Shown here piece by piece: positions 6,214 through 15,110 of a stretch of 15,574 nucleotides of DNA. The notes under the pieces were generated by a model that saw nothing but the letters and a program-made list of their open reading frames with translations, was not told the origin of the DNA and did not search any database. The translations under genes and the position numbers were made by a program. Position 1 is the first letter of the stretch, and each line of letters opens with the position of its first letter. The stretch comes from an uncultured Clostridia bacterium (lineage in GTDB: Bacteria; Bacillota; Clostridia; Oscillospirales; Ruminococcaceae): positions 1 to 15,574 of the forward strand of contig CALATN010000001.1 in NCBI GenBank assembly GCA_937891895.1, written 5' to 3'.

Positions 6214-9200
6214 TTATTGATCATCTATAGTTGAAATACCGATTGTTGACTCCTCCAGGACGTCAAGCAGAACCTTTACCGTGTCAAGAGCGGTAAGTGT
6301 AGTGACGTTGTTTTCGCTTGCGCATCTTCGTATTGCTGCTCCGTCCTCATAATGAACACCTGAAAGAATTGCTCTCGTGTTTATTACATAGCATACATAT
6401 CCTGCCCTTATCGAGTCAAGAATTTCTTCACTGCCCTCGCTGAGCTTTCTGCGTATTCTTGTTCTTATTCCGTGCTCCTTGAGAAAATTTGCCGTTCCGA
6501 CCGTTGCCTCAATGTTGAACCCCATATTGTAAAATCTTCTCACCAGCGGCAGTGCTTCTTCCTTGTCTTCATCCGCAAGAGTTACAACAACCGTTCCATA
6601 GTTCTGCAAACGCATTCCCGAAGCGGTCAGCGCCTTGTACATTGCACGGTGAAGCTTTTTATCGTAGCCTATGGCTTCACCCGTTGACTTCATTTCAGGC
6701 GACAGATAAGCATCCATACCGTGAAGCTTTGAGAAAGAGAATGCAGGCACCTTAACATACCACCTTTTCTTTTCACTGTGATAGTTTTCGGTTATACCCT
6801 GCTCGGGAAGGCTTACCCCAAGCATTACAAGAGTTGCAATATCCGCAAGATTGCAGCCTGTTGCCTTTGAAAGAAACGGAACAGTTCTCGAAGAACGGGG
6901 GTTTACTTCAATGATATAAACATTGTCCTTCCCGTCAACTATGAACTGAATATTGAAAAGCCCTACAATTCCAATTCCAATACCAAGCTTTTGTGTATAA
7001 GAAACAATTGTGTTTTTCACCTTTTCAGAAATGCTATATGTCGGGTATACGCTTATGGAGTCGCCCGAGTGTACGCCCGTTCTTTCCACAAGCTCCATAA
7101 TTCCCGGAACAAATACGTTCTTGCCGTCACATACAGCGTCAACCTCCACTTCCTTGCCGCGGATATATTTATCCACAAGCACAGGCTTATCTTCGTCAAT
7201 TTCAACAGCATTTTTCAGATAATGTCGGAGCTGTTCTTCCTTGGCAACTATCTGCATAGCTCTTCCGCCAAGAACAAAACTTGGTCGAACAAGAACGGGA
7301 TATCCGATTTCCTCTGCCGCTTTAATACCATCCTCTATGGAAGTTACAGCCTTTCCTTTTGGCTGAGGGATACCAAGTGATGAAAGAAGCTTTTCAAACA
7401 AATCTCTGTTTTCTGCCTTTTCTATTGCTTCGCAGTCTGTGCCAATGATTTTTACTCCGCGGTCACGAAGTTTCTCAGCGAGATTTATCGCCGTCTGACC
7501 GCCGAGTGTTACAATTACGCCAATCGGCTTTTCAAGCTCAATAATGTTCATAACATCTTCAATGCACAGCGGTTCGAAATAAAGCTTGTCGGAACAGGTA
7601 TAATCGGTTGATACCGTTTCGGGATTGTTGTTGATGATGATTGCCTCATAGCCTGCGCTTTTTATGGTTTTTACAGCATGAACCGTTGAATAGTCAAACT
7701 CAACACCCTGACCGATTCTGATTGGTCCCGAACCGAGAACCACAACCTTTTGCTTATCGGAAACAATCGACTCGTTTTCATCCTCGTAGGTTGAGTAGAA
7801 ATACGGAATATAGCTGTCAAATTCTGACGAACAGGTGTCAATCATCTTATACACAGGAGTTATTCCCTCACTTCTGCGCATTTCAAAAACCTTTTCCTCA
7901 GAAATGCTCCATAGCGTTGCGATTTCCTTGTCGGAAAATCCAGTTTTCTTTGCCTCGTAAAGTATATCTGCATTCATCGGGAAAGCTTTAATTTTTTCTT
8001 CAAATTGAACAATATTCCTCAGCTTACGTATAAAGAACAGGTCTATACCGGTTTTTTCGGCAATCACTTCATTTGCTGTATCTCTCCGCAGAAGCTCTGC
8101 AATGGCATAAATTCGTTCGTCCGTACCAAGCCTTATATAATCAAGCAGTTCTTCTGTAGTTTTTTTATTGAATTTTGGAGAGTAAAGGTGCCACATTCCC
8201 GTTTCAAGGGAGCGTATTGCTTTAAGCAGGCTTTCTTCAAAGGTTCTGCCTATGCTCATTACCTCGCCTGTGGCTTTCATCTGCGTGCCAAGGGAGTTGT
8301 TAGCGTCGGCAAACTTATCAAAAGGAAACCTCGGCATTTTTGTTACAACATAGTCAAGAGCAGGCTCGAAGGAGGCGGGCGTATTGGCTATCTGTATTTC
8401 ATCAAGAGTCATTCCCACACTTATCTTAGCTGACACCCTTGCAATAGGATATCCGCTTGCCTTTGAAGCAAGAGCGGAGGAACGTGATACTCTCGGGTTT
8501 ACCTCAATCAGATAATACTGAAAAGAATTTGGGTCGAGAGCAAACTGAACATTGCAGCCGCCTTCAATTTCAAGGGCACGTATAATTTTCAGTGCGCTGT
8601 CACGGAGCATATGATATTCCTTATTCGTGAGAGTCTGTGATGGACACACAACAATTGAGTCGCCTGTGTGAATTCCCACAGGGTCAAGATTTTCCATATT
8701 GCAAATTGTGATTGCAGTATCATTGCTGTCGCGCATTACTTCATATTCAATTTCCTTGTAGCCCTTAATGCTTTTTTCAACAAGAACCTGACTGACAGGC
8801 GAAAGAACAAGAGCATTTTTCATCAGCTCAAGAAATTCTTCTTCATTATCTGCAAAGCCACCACCCGTTCCTCCAAGAGTGAACGCAGGACGAAGCACTA
8901 CAGGGAAACCTATTTCCTTTGCAATTCTCAAGCCGTCTTCAATATTTGTTGCAATATCTGACGGAAGCACAGGCTCGCCGAGGCTTTCACAAAGCTCCTT
9001 AAAAAGCTCTCTGTCCTCGGCACGGTTTATGCTGCTGCTCTTTGTTCCCAGCAGTTCAGTCTGACATTCGGTAAGAACGCCCTTTTTTTCAAGAGCCATT
9101 GCGAGATTAAGTCCAGTCTGACCGCCGATGCCGGGGAGAATTGCGTCCGGACGTTCATAACGGATTATCTTTGCGATATACTCAAGGGTAAGCGGCTCCA

Positions 9201-9396
9201 TATAAACCTTGTCAGCAATGGAGGTATCGGTCATTATTGTTGCAGGATTTGAGTTGCACAAAACAACCTCGTAGCCCTCTTCCTTCAACGCAAGACAAGC
9301 TTGTGTTCCTGCATAGTCAAACTCGGCAGCCTGACCGATTACAATAGGACCCGAACCGATGACGAGGACTTTTTTTATATCCGTTCTTTTAGGCAT
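6214..9396 (-). CDS. carB: Carbamoyl phosphate synthetase, large subunit
   Basis: It uses bicarbonate, two ATP and ammonia channelled from CarA to make carbamoyl phosphate for pyrimidines and arginine. The 1060-residue length is standard (E. coli 1073). Two homologous halves are visible. The first begins KKVLVIGSGPIVIGQAAEFDY (8-28) with ATP-grasp motif EVNPRVSRSSALASKA (298-313). The second begins VVVLGSGPIRIGQGVEFDY (551-569) with EVNPRSSRTVPFLSKA. Between them is the oligomerisation region, ending in the usual YKMIDTCSSEFDSYIPYFYSTYE (516-538). The last ~130 residues form the MGS-like allosteric domain. It begins eight bases before the end of carA with GGAGG (9406-9410) nine bases upstream, so CarA and CarB are likely made in step. 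Only one carAB copy is in view, and no arginine genes are nearby, so it may serve both pathways. Confidence 0.97.
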   Translation of the reverse strand: MPKRTDIKKVLVIGSGPIVIGQAAEFDYAGTQACLALKEEGYEVVLCNSNPATIMTDTSIADKVYMEPLTLEYIAKIIRYERPDAILPGIGGQTGLNLAMALEKKGVLTECQTELLGTKSSSINRAEDRELFKELCESLGEPVLPSDIATNIEDGLRIAKEIGFPVVLRPAFTLGGTGGGFADNEEEFLELMKNALVLSPVSQVLVEKSIKGYKEIEYEVMRDSNDTAITICNMENLDPVGIHTGDSIVVCPSQTLTNKEYHMLRDSALKIIRALEIEGGCNVQFALDPNSFQYYLIEVNPRVSRSSALASKASGYPIARVSAKISVGMTLDEIQIANTPASFEPALDYVVTKMPRFPFDKFADANNSLGTQMKATGEVMSIGRTFEESLLKAIRSLETGMWHLYSPKFNKKTTEELLDYIRLGTDERIYAIAELLRRDTANEVIAEKTGIDLFFIRKLRNIVQFEEKIKAFPMNADILYEAKKTGFSDKEIATLWSISEEKVFEMRRSEGITPVYKMIDTCSSEFDSYIPYFYSTYEDENESIVSDKQKVVVLGSGPIRIGQGVEFDYSTVHAVKTIKSAGYEAIIINNNPETVSTDYTCSDKLYFEPLCIEDVMNIIELEKPIGVIVTLGGQTAINLAEKLRDRGVKIIGTDCEAIEKAENRDLFEKLLSSLGIPQPKGKAVTSIEDGIKAAEEIGYPVLVRPSFVLGGRAMQIVAKEEQLRHYLKNAVEIDEDKPVLVDKYIRGKEVEVDAVCDGKNVFVPGIMELVERTGVHSGDSISVYPTYSISEKVKNTIVSYTQKLGIGIGIVGLFNIQFIVDGKDNVYIIEVNPRSSRTVPFLSKATGCNLADIATLVMLGVSLPEQGITENYHSEKKRWYVKVPAFSFSKLHGMDAYLSPEMKSTGEAIGYDKKLHRAMYKALTASGMRLQNYGTVVVTLADEDKEEALPLVRRFYNMGFNIEATVGTANFLKEHGIRTRIRRKLSEGSEEILDSIRAGYVCYVINTRAILSGVHYEDGAAIRRCASENNVTTLTALDTVKVLLDVLEESTIGISTIDDQ

Positions 9397-10480
9397 TGCA
9401 TTTTTCCTCCTTCATCATTCGGATAAATTTGTCAAATAAATATGCGCTGTCCTGAGGCCCCGGTGCGCTTTCAGGGTGATATTGCACACTGAACACTTTA
9501 TCCTTATCGCATTTTACCCCCTCGACTGTGGAATCCAGCAGATTGATATGCGTTACCATAAGCTCTGTGCCGCAGATACTCTTTTCATCTACTGCATAGG
9601 AGTGGTTTTGCGACGTTATTTCTATTTTGTTGTTTTCCAGATTGCGTACGGGATGATTACCGCCTCTGTGTCCGAATTTAAGCTTGTAGGTTTTTGCACC
9701 ATAGGACAGGGCAATAATCTGATGTCCGAGACAAATTCCGAATATAGGATATTTTCCCCGAAGCGTTTTTATCGTTTCAACAGTCTCGGGAACATCAGTC
9801 GGGTTTCCGGGACCGTTCGAAATAAATATTCCGTCGGGATGAAAGTATTCAATTTCCTTCGCAGAAGTATTCCAAGGAACAACTGTAACCTTGCAGCTTC
9901 TTTTATTGAATGAACGTACAATATTCCTTTTCATACCGCAGTCAATAGCAACAACGTGATATTCCGCGTTTTCCACCTCGGAACACCAGATATCCTTACA
10001 GCTTACCTTTGACACTGAATCTGTGGGAATAACGCTGTTTTTCAGCGTTTCAAGTCCTTGCTCCAAGGGTGTGCCAATGTCCGTAATCAGTACCTTGCGG
10101 CTGCCGAAATCCCGGATTGAGCGAGTAAGCTTTCTGGTATCAATTCCATAAATTCCGGGAATGCCGTATCTTTCCATTACCTGTGACAAGGTCTGCGTAC
10201 TCCTGAAATTTGACGGCAAATCATTGTATTCACGGACGATCAATCCGCCGATTGTCGGTCTGATTGTTTCAAAATCATCGTCATTCACACCATAGTTTCC
10301 TATAAGCGGATAGGTCATAACAACCGCCTGATATGTGTAGGACGGGTCTGAAATGATTTCCTGATATCCTACCATTGACGTATTAAATACAAGTTCACAC
10401 ACTCTTTCCGTATTGGCTCCGAAAGAAAAGCCATAATATTCGCTGCCATCTTCAAGTATTATTTTTCTATCGTAATTCAT
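9389..10480 (-). CDS. carA: Carbamoyl phosphate synthetase, small (glutaminase) subunit
   Basis: It hydrolyses glutamine and passes ammonia to CarB. An N-terminal CarA-specific domain (KIILEDGSEYYGFSFG, then VFNTSMVGYQEIISDPSY) precedes a class I glutamine amidotransferase domain. The nucleophile is in GICLGHQIIALSYG (Cys250), with His335 and Glu337 in QYHPESAPGPQD. The protein is 363 residues from the ATG at 10480. An in-frame ATG at 10492 adds MGDK and overlaps the purF stop as TAATG. I prefer the downstream start because CarA proteins place the LEDG motif about ten residues from the N-terminus and because GGGTGAT stands just before it. The upstream start is possible. Either way the gene is coupled to purF and overlaps carB by eight bases at its end. 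Confidence 0.96.
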   Translation of the reverse strand: MNYDRKIILEDGSEYYGFSFGANTERVCELVFNTSMVGYQEIISDPSYTYQAVVMTYPLIGNYGVNDDDFETIRPTIGGLIVREYNDLPSNFRSTQTLSQVMERYGIPGIYGIDTRKLTRSIRDFGSRKVLITDIGTPLEQGLETLKNSVIPTDSVSKVSCKDIWCSEVENAEYHVVAIDCGMKRNIVRSFNKRSCKVTVVPWNTSAKEIEYFHPDGIFISNGPGNPTDVPETVETIKTLRGKYPIFGICLGHQIIALSYGAKTYKLKFGHRGGNHPVRNLENNKIEITSQNHSYAVDEKSICGTELMVTHINLLDSTVEGVKCDKDKVFSVQYHPESAPGPQDSAYLFDKFIRMMKEEKCNA

Positions 10481-10491
10481 TTTATCACCCA

Positions 10492-11913
10492 TTACTTATT
10501 CTTCTCGGAAAGTCTTTTCTCAAACTTGTCCTTCTGCGTGTCCAACGGTATGTCGGTAGGATATTCGCCGCTGAAGCAGGCACTGCAAAAATCTGAACTG
10601 CCAATCATATCGGACAGACTTTCCTTAGGAAGATAGCCAAGACTATCCGCACCAATTATTCTGGCAATTTCATCTATCGTATTATGGCAGGCTATCAGAT
10701 TTTCCTTCGAATCGATATCGGTTCCATAATAACAGGGCCATAAAAAAGGTGGAGAAGATATTCTCATATGAACCTCCGCTGCTCCTGCGTCACGAAGAAG
10801 CTTTACAATCTGACCGCTGGTTGTTCCTCTTACAATTGAATCGTCCACAAGAACAACCTTTTTATCTTTAACACATTCCTCAACAGGCCTTAATTTTATT
10901 TTCACTTGATTGGTACGCTCATTTTGCCCCGGAGAAATAAAAGTTCTGCCAATATATTTATTTTTAATCAAGCCCATGCTGTATGGTATTCCTGATGTTT
11001 TGGAAAAACCAAGCGCTGCATCAATTCCGGAATCGGGAACACCGATAACAACATCTGCATCAGACGGATACTTTTCAGCAAGAATTTGTCCTGCTCTGAA
11101 TCTTGATTTATATACGGATATGCCGTCTATTACAGAATCCGGTCTTGCAAAATATATATACTCAAAAATACATAGCTTTTTATCTTTTTTGCCGCAATGT
11201 TCTCTTCGTGATTCTATACCGTCTTTACTGAAAACAAGGATTTCTCCCGGAAGAAGGTCTCGTTCAAAAGAGGCTCCCACCGCGCTTAATGCACAGCTCT
11301 CGGAAGCAATAATGTACATACCATCGGCGGTTTTTCCATAGCATAAAGGGCGAAATCCGAAAGGGTCCCTTGCAGCAATAAGCTTTGCCGAAGACATAAG
11401 AATTAGTGAATAAGCACCGTCAAGCGTATTCATTGCTCTGCTTACAGCTTCTTCAATCGAAGGTGCAGTAAGTCTTTCTTTGGTTACAATATATGCTATT
11501 GTTTCTGTATCGCTTGTTGTATGAAAAATCGCACCGGAAAGCTCAAGAGAATTACGAAGCTCCCAGGCATTGCTGAGATTTCCATTATGAACAAGCGCCA
11601 TCTTACCTTTTTGATGGTTTACCTCAATAGGCTGACAGTTTCTTCTGCTGTTTTTTCCTGTTGTCCCGTATCGAACATGACCTACTGCCATAGTTCCTTC
11701 AGGAAACTGCTGAATAACATTGCTTGTAAAGACTTCGCCTACAAGACCGATATCCTTATGAGAGTAAAACAACCCGTCGTCATTTACAACAATGCCGCAG
11801 CTTTCTTGCCCCCTGTGCTGAAGTGTGTATAAACCGTAATATACTGTCTGTGCCACATTTGCGGATTTTGGCGAAAAAACACCAAAAACACCGCATTCCT
11901 CATGAATACTCAT
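10492..11913 (-). CDS. purF: Amidophosphoribosyltransferase (PRPP amidotransferase)
   Basis: It catalyses the committed step of purine synthesis: PRPP plus glutamine gives 5-phosphoribosylamine. The 473-residue protein is the Bacillus type. A short propeptide MSIHEE precedes the catalytic Cys7 of CGVFGVF, so self-processing to expose the cysteine is expected. The N-terminal class II glutaminase domain has LQHRGQES (31-38) and VRYGTTG. The phosphoribosyltransferase domain carries the PRPP motif VVLVDDSIVRGTTS (353-366). Four cysteines sit where the Bacillus enzyme binds its [4Fe-4S] cluster: Cys248, Cys394, Cys443 and Cys446 (CSAC). This implies an oxygen-sensitive, probably nucleotide-feedback-regulated enzyme. 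GGAGG (11920-11924) lies six bases before the ATG. The gene overlaps the end of pyrG by 14 bases, and its stop overlaps the upstream in-frame ATG candidate of carA by one base. Confidence 0.97.
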   Translation of the reverse strand: MSIHEECGVFGVFSPKSANVAQTVYYGLYTLQHRGQESCGIVVNDDGLFYSHKDIGLVGEVFTSNVIQQFPEGTMAVGHVRYGTTGKNSRRNCQPIEVNHQKGKMALVHNGNLSNAWELRNSLELSGAIFHTTSDTETIAYIVTKERLTAPSIEEAVSRAMNTLDGAYSLILMSSAKLIAARDPFGFRPLCYGKTADGMYIIASESCALSAVGASFERDLLPGEILVFSKDGIESRREHCGKKDKKLCIFEYIYFARPDSVIDGISVYKSRFRAGQILAEKYPSDADVVIGVPDSGIDAALGFSKTSGIPYSMGLIKNKYIGRTFISPGQNERTNQVKIKLRPVEECVKDKKVVLVDDSIVRGTTSGQIVKLLRDAGAAEVHMRISSPPFLWPCYYGTDIDSKENLIACHNTIDEIARIIGADSLGYLPKESLSDMIGSSDFCSACFSGEYPTDIPLDTQKDKFEKRLSEKNK

Positions 11914-13519
11914 TGATTTCCTCCGAAATATTTTTAGCTGCTTCTATAAATCCGCAGAACAGCGGATGTGCTTTGTTTGGTCTGCTTTTGAATTCTGGAT
12001 GAAACTGAACCCCGACAAAAAAAGGATGCTCCGAAAGCTCAACAGTTTCAATAAGCCTTCCGTCAGGTGATGTACCGCTTAAAACAAGCCCTGCATTTTC
12101 AAGGCCTTCACGGTAATCGTTATTGAATTCATAGCGGTGTCTGTGACGCTCAAATATGGTCTGCTCACCATAGCAGCGAGCCATTGTTGTACCTGATTTT
12201 ATTTTGCACGGATATGTTCCCAGCCTGAGAGTGCCTCCCTTATCAACGCTGTCGCTTTGTCCGGGCATAAAATCTATTACCTTGTTTTTACACAGCTCAT
12301 CAAATTCGCCCGAATTTGCGTCAGAAATTCCTGCGCAGTTTCTTGCGTATTCAATTACAGCAATCTGCATTCCGAGACATATTCCTAAATACGCAATGTT
12401 ATTTTCTCTTGCATATTTTGCCGCAAGAATCATTCCCTCTATGCCTCTGCTTCCAAATCCTCCCGGAACTATTATTCCGCCAAATCCATTCAATTTGTCT
12501 TTATAATTTTTTGCATTTATCTCTTCAGAATCTATCCAGTGAATGTTAATATTTACATTATGATAATACCCTGCGTGATTAAGCGCCTCTACAACTGAAA
12601 GATATGCATCATGAAGCTGTACATATTTACCTACAAGAGCGATTTCCACTCTTTTTTTCTGAAGCTTTATTTTTTGCACCAATTCTTCCCATTCGCGCAA
12701 ATCGGGGGAGGATGTTGTAAAGTTGAGTTCCCTGCACACAACGGAAGAAAAATTGGATTTTTCCAGCATCAGAGGCGCTTCATATAAATTTGGGAGAGTT
12801 ATATTTTCAATCACGCAGTCGGCTTTAACATTACAGAATAGAGAAATTTTCTCATATATGGATTTCTCAAGTGGTTCATCACACCTGAGAACAATAATAT
12901 CAGGGGTTATCCCCATGCCCTGCAATTCTTTTACCGAATGCTGTGTTGGCTTTGATTTATGTTCGTTGGATCCTTTTATAAAAGGGACAAGTGTTACATG
13001 AATAAACAAGCTGTTTTCTTTTCCGACTTCAAGCGAAATCTGTCTGACAGCTTCGATGAACGGCTGAGATTCAATATCCCCGATTGTTCCGCCGATTTCC
13101 GTTATAACAACATCTGCATCACTTTTTTTCCCGACACTGTATATAAATTCCTTGATTTCATTTGTGATATGCGGAATTACCTGAACAGTTGTGCCAAGGT
13201 ATTCTCCTCGCCGTTCCTTGTTAAGAACATTCCAATAAACCTTGCCTGTGGTAAGGTTTGAGTATTTGTTGAGATTTTCATCAATAAAGCGTTCGTAATG
13301 TCCGAGGTCAAGGTCAGTTTCAGCACCGTCTTCGGTTACAAAGACCTCACCATGCTGATATGGGCTCATAGTTCCGGGGTCAACATTTATATACGGGTCT
13401 AACTTCTGCGCAGCTATTTTCAGTCCCCGAGCTTTAAGCAAACGTCCCAAAGAGGCGGCAGTTATTCCTTTCCCGAGTCCTGAAACCACACCGCCTGTAA
13501 CAAAAATATATTTTGCCAT
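11900..13519 (-). CDS. pyrG: CTP synthase
   Basis: It aminates UTP to CTP with ATP and glutamine. The 539-residue protein has the N-terminal amidoligase domain, with MAKYIFVTGGVVSGLGKGIT (1-20), Asp71 in TDLDLGHYERF and Glu141 in TEIGGTIGDIESQPF. The class I glutaminase domain follows, with Cys381 in GICLGMQIAVIEYARN and His507 and Glu509 in QFHPEFKSRPNKAHPLF. The frame is open 17 codons further upstream to 13570, overlapping guaA. I chose the ATG at 13519 because the family starts MAKYIFVTGG and AAAGGAG (13533-13539) lies before it, though 13 bases is a long spacing. This leaves 41 bases after guaA, the widest gap between genes of the run. The end overlaps purF by 14 bases. Clostridial pyrG genes can carry a CTP-sensing reiterative attenuator, but there is no room for one here and no terminator precedes the gene. 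Confidence 0.97.
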   Translation of the reverse strand: MAKYIFVTGGVVSGLGKGITAASLGRLLKARGLKIAAQKLDPYINVDPGTMSPYQHGEVFVTEDGAETDLDLGHYERFIDENLNKYSNLTTGKVYWNVLNKERRGEYLGTTVQVIPHITNEIKEFIYSVGKKSDADVVITEIGGTIGDIESQPFIEAVRQISLEVGKENSLFIHVTLVPFIKGSNEHKSKPTQHSVKELQGMGITPDIIVLRCDEPLEKSIYEKISLFCNVKADCVIENITLPNLYEAPLMLEKSNFSSVVCRELNFTTSSPDLREWEELVQKIKLQKKRVEIALVGKYVQLHDAYLSVVEALNHAGYYHNVNINIHWIDSEEINAKNYKDKLNGFGGIIVPGGFGSRGIEGMILAAKYARENNIAYLGICLGMQIAVIEYARNCAGISDANSGEFDELCKNKVIDFMPGQSDSVDKGGTLRLGTYPCKIKSGTTMARCYGEQTIFERHRHRYEFNNDYREGLENAGLVLSGTSPDGRLIETVELSEHPFFVGVQFHPEFKSRPNKAHPLFCGFIEAAKNISEEINEYS

Positions 13520-13532
13520 AATCTTATTCAAG

Positions 13533-13539
13533 CTCCTTT
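13533..13539 (-). promoter_or_regulatory. Ribosome binding site of pyrG, long spacing
   Basis: AAAGGAG on the minus strand lies 13 bases before the ATG at 13517-13519. An in-frame TTG (13529-13531) is too close to it to be used. The spacing is longer than for the other genes here, which may lower pyrG translation. Confidence 0.5.
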
Positions 13540-13560
13540 CAATGCAAGTTTCAAGACAGC

Positions 13561-15093
13561 TTACTCCCATTCTACCGTTGCAGGCGGCTTGGAAGTAATG
13601 TCATATACAACACGGTTAATACCCTGAATTTCATTTGTTATACGTCTGCTGGCCTTTTCAAGAACTTCATAAGGAAGTCTTGTCCATTCCGCCGTCATAA
13701 AATCATCGGTGGTAACAGCTCTCAGTACTATCGTATAGCCATAGGTTCTCGCATCACCCATAACGCCTACCGAACGAAGATCTGTCAGAACGGCAAAATA
13801 CTGGTTCGTGCTGCCTTCAAGATGTGCATTTGCAATTTCCTCACGGAAGATAGCATCGGCTTCTCTCAGCATTTCCAGCTTTTCTTTTGTAATTTCACCA
13901 ATAATGCGCACAGCAAGACCTGGGCCGGGAAACGGTTGACGCCATACAAGTTCATGCGGAATACCGAGCTGCGTTCCTGTCTCACGCACCTCATCCTTAA
14001 ACAAATCCCGAAGAGGCTCAACGATTTCATCAAAGGCAATTACATCGGGAAGACCGCCTACGTTGTGGTGGCTCTTGATCACTGCGGAATCACCCTTACC
14101 GCTTTCAATTACATCGGGATAAATCGTACCCTGTGCCAACACATCAATTTTTCCAAGTTCCTTTGCAACATTCTCAAATACACGGATAAATTCTTCTCCA
14201 ATAATTCTTCGTTTTTGCTCCGGCTCGGTAATACCTTTCAATTTGGCGAGGAAGCGTTCCTCAGCATTGACTCTGATCAGATTAATGCCGAATTGCTCTC
14301 CAAAGGTGTTTTCTACGAAATCACCCTCATCCTTTCTAAGCAGTCCGTGATCCACAAACACACAGGTTAAATTACTGCCGATTGCCTTGTGCAGAAGAAC
14401 TGCTGCAACCGAAGAATCCACACCGCCGGATAGAGCAAGAAGTACCTTTTTGCCGGCAAGTTTTCTTTTGTGCTTTTCCACAGCAATTTCCACAAAGTTC
14501 TCCATCTTCCAATCTGCCTTGCAACCACAGACTGCAAAAATGAAATTATGAAACATCTGCTTTCCGTAAGCAGTATGTGTAACCTCTGGATGGAACTGCA
14601 CACCGTAAAGCTTGCGGCTTTCATCACACATTGCGGCACAAGGGCATTTATCGGTATGAGCAATGGTAGTAAAGCCTTTCGGCGGTGTTTTTACATAGTC
14701 GGTATGGCTCATCCAACAAATATTTTCACTTGGAAGCCCTTCAAACAAAATATTATCTGCGGTAAACACAGTGGTTTTTCCGTATTCACTGCTATTTTCT
14801 GCAGAAACAATTTCACCGCCTGCCATATACGCCATCAATTGATTGCCGTAGCAAATGCCGAGAATCGGCACACCTGAATCAAGAATATTCGGATCATAAT
14901 GAGGTGAAGTTTCATCATATACGCTGTTCGGACCCCCGGTAAAGATTATACCCTTGTATCCTGCCTCTTTAATTTCTTCGGGCGTGATTTTGTTATAGGG
15001 CTTGATTTCGGCGTACACCTGCTCGGATCGAACTCTGCGTGCAATGAGCTGGTTATATTGACCGCCAAAATCCAAAACAAGAATTTTATCCAC
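13561..15093 (-). CDS. guaA: GMP synthase (glutamine-hydrolysing)
   Basis: It converts XMP to GMP using ATP and glutamine. The 510-residue protein combines an N-terminal class I glutaminase domain with an ATP-pyrophosphatase domain and a C-terminal dimerisation domain. Glutaminase residues are Cys81 in GICYGNQLMAYMAGG and His168 with Glu170 in QFHPEVTHT. The PP-loop SGGVDSS is at 222-228. The C-terminus ends VVYDITSKPPATVEWE, the usual GuaA ending. The start codon is GTG (15091-15093), supported by AGAGG (15102-15106) eight bases upstream and by the family-typical beginning KILVLDFGGQYNQLIARRV. It begins 17 bases after the purB stop. No guaB (IMP dehydrogenase), which supplies XMP, is in view. 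No guanine riboswitch is possible in the short upstream gap. Confidence 0.97.
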   Translation of the reverse strand: MDKILVLDFGGQYNQLIARRVRSEQVYAEIKPYNKITPEEIKEAGYKGIIFTGGPNSVYDETSPHYDPNILDSGVPILGICYGNQLMAYMAGGEIVSAENSSEYGKTTVFTADNILFEGLPSENICWMSHTDYVKTPPKGFTTIAHTDKCPCAAMCDESRKLYGVQFHPEVTHTAYGKQMFHNFIFAVCGCKADWKMENFVEIAVEKHKRKLAGKKVLLALSGGVDSSVAAVLLHKAIGSNLTCVFVDHGLLRKDEGDFVENTFGEQFGINLIRVNAEERFLAKLKGITEPEQKRRIIGEEFIRVFENVAKELGKIDVLAQGTIYPDVIESGKGDSAVIKSHHNVGGLPDVIAFDEIVEPLRDLFKDEVRETGTQLGIPHELVWRQPFPGPGLAVRIIGEITKEKLEMLREADAIFREEIANAHLEGSTNQYFAVLTDLRSVGVMGDARTYGYTIVLRAVTTDDFMTAEWTRLPYEVLEKASRRITNEIQGINRVVYDITSKPPATVEWE

Positions 15094-15101
15094 TGTGCCA
15101 G

Positions 15102-15106
15102 CCTCT
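15102..15106 (-). promoter_or_regulatory. Ribosome binding site supporting the GTG start of guaA
   Basis: AGAGG on the minus strand lies eight bases before GTG at 15091-15093. No ATG is available at the family-typical N-terminus, so this site decides the start. Confidence 0.65.
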
Positions 15107-15110
15107 TTTC

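Noticed and set aside
6991..7380. Plus-strand open frame of 129 codons opposite carB
   Set aside because: It is antisense to the well-conserved second half of carB, has no family resemblance, and its composition is explained by the carB codons. The other plus-strand frames across 1600-15350 are rejected for the same reason.
13520..13570. N-terminal extension of pyrG (17 codons beginning MGVSCLET)
   Set aside because: CTP synthases begin MAKYIFVTGG. The extension overlaps guaA, and AAAGGAG lies within it, upstream of the ATG at 13519.
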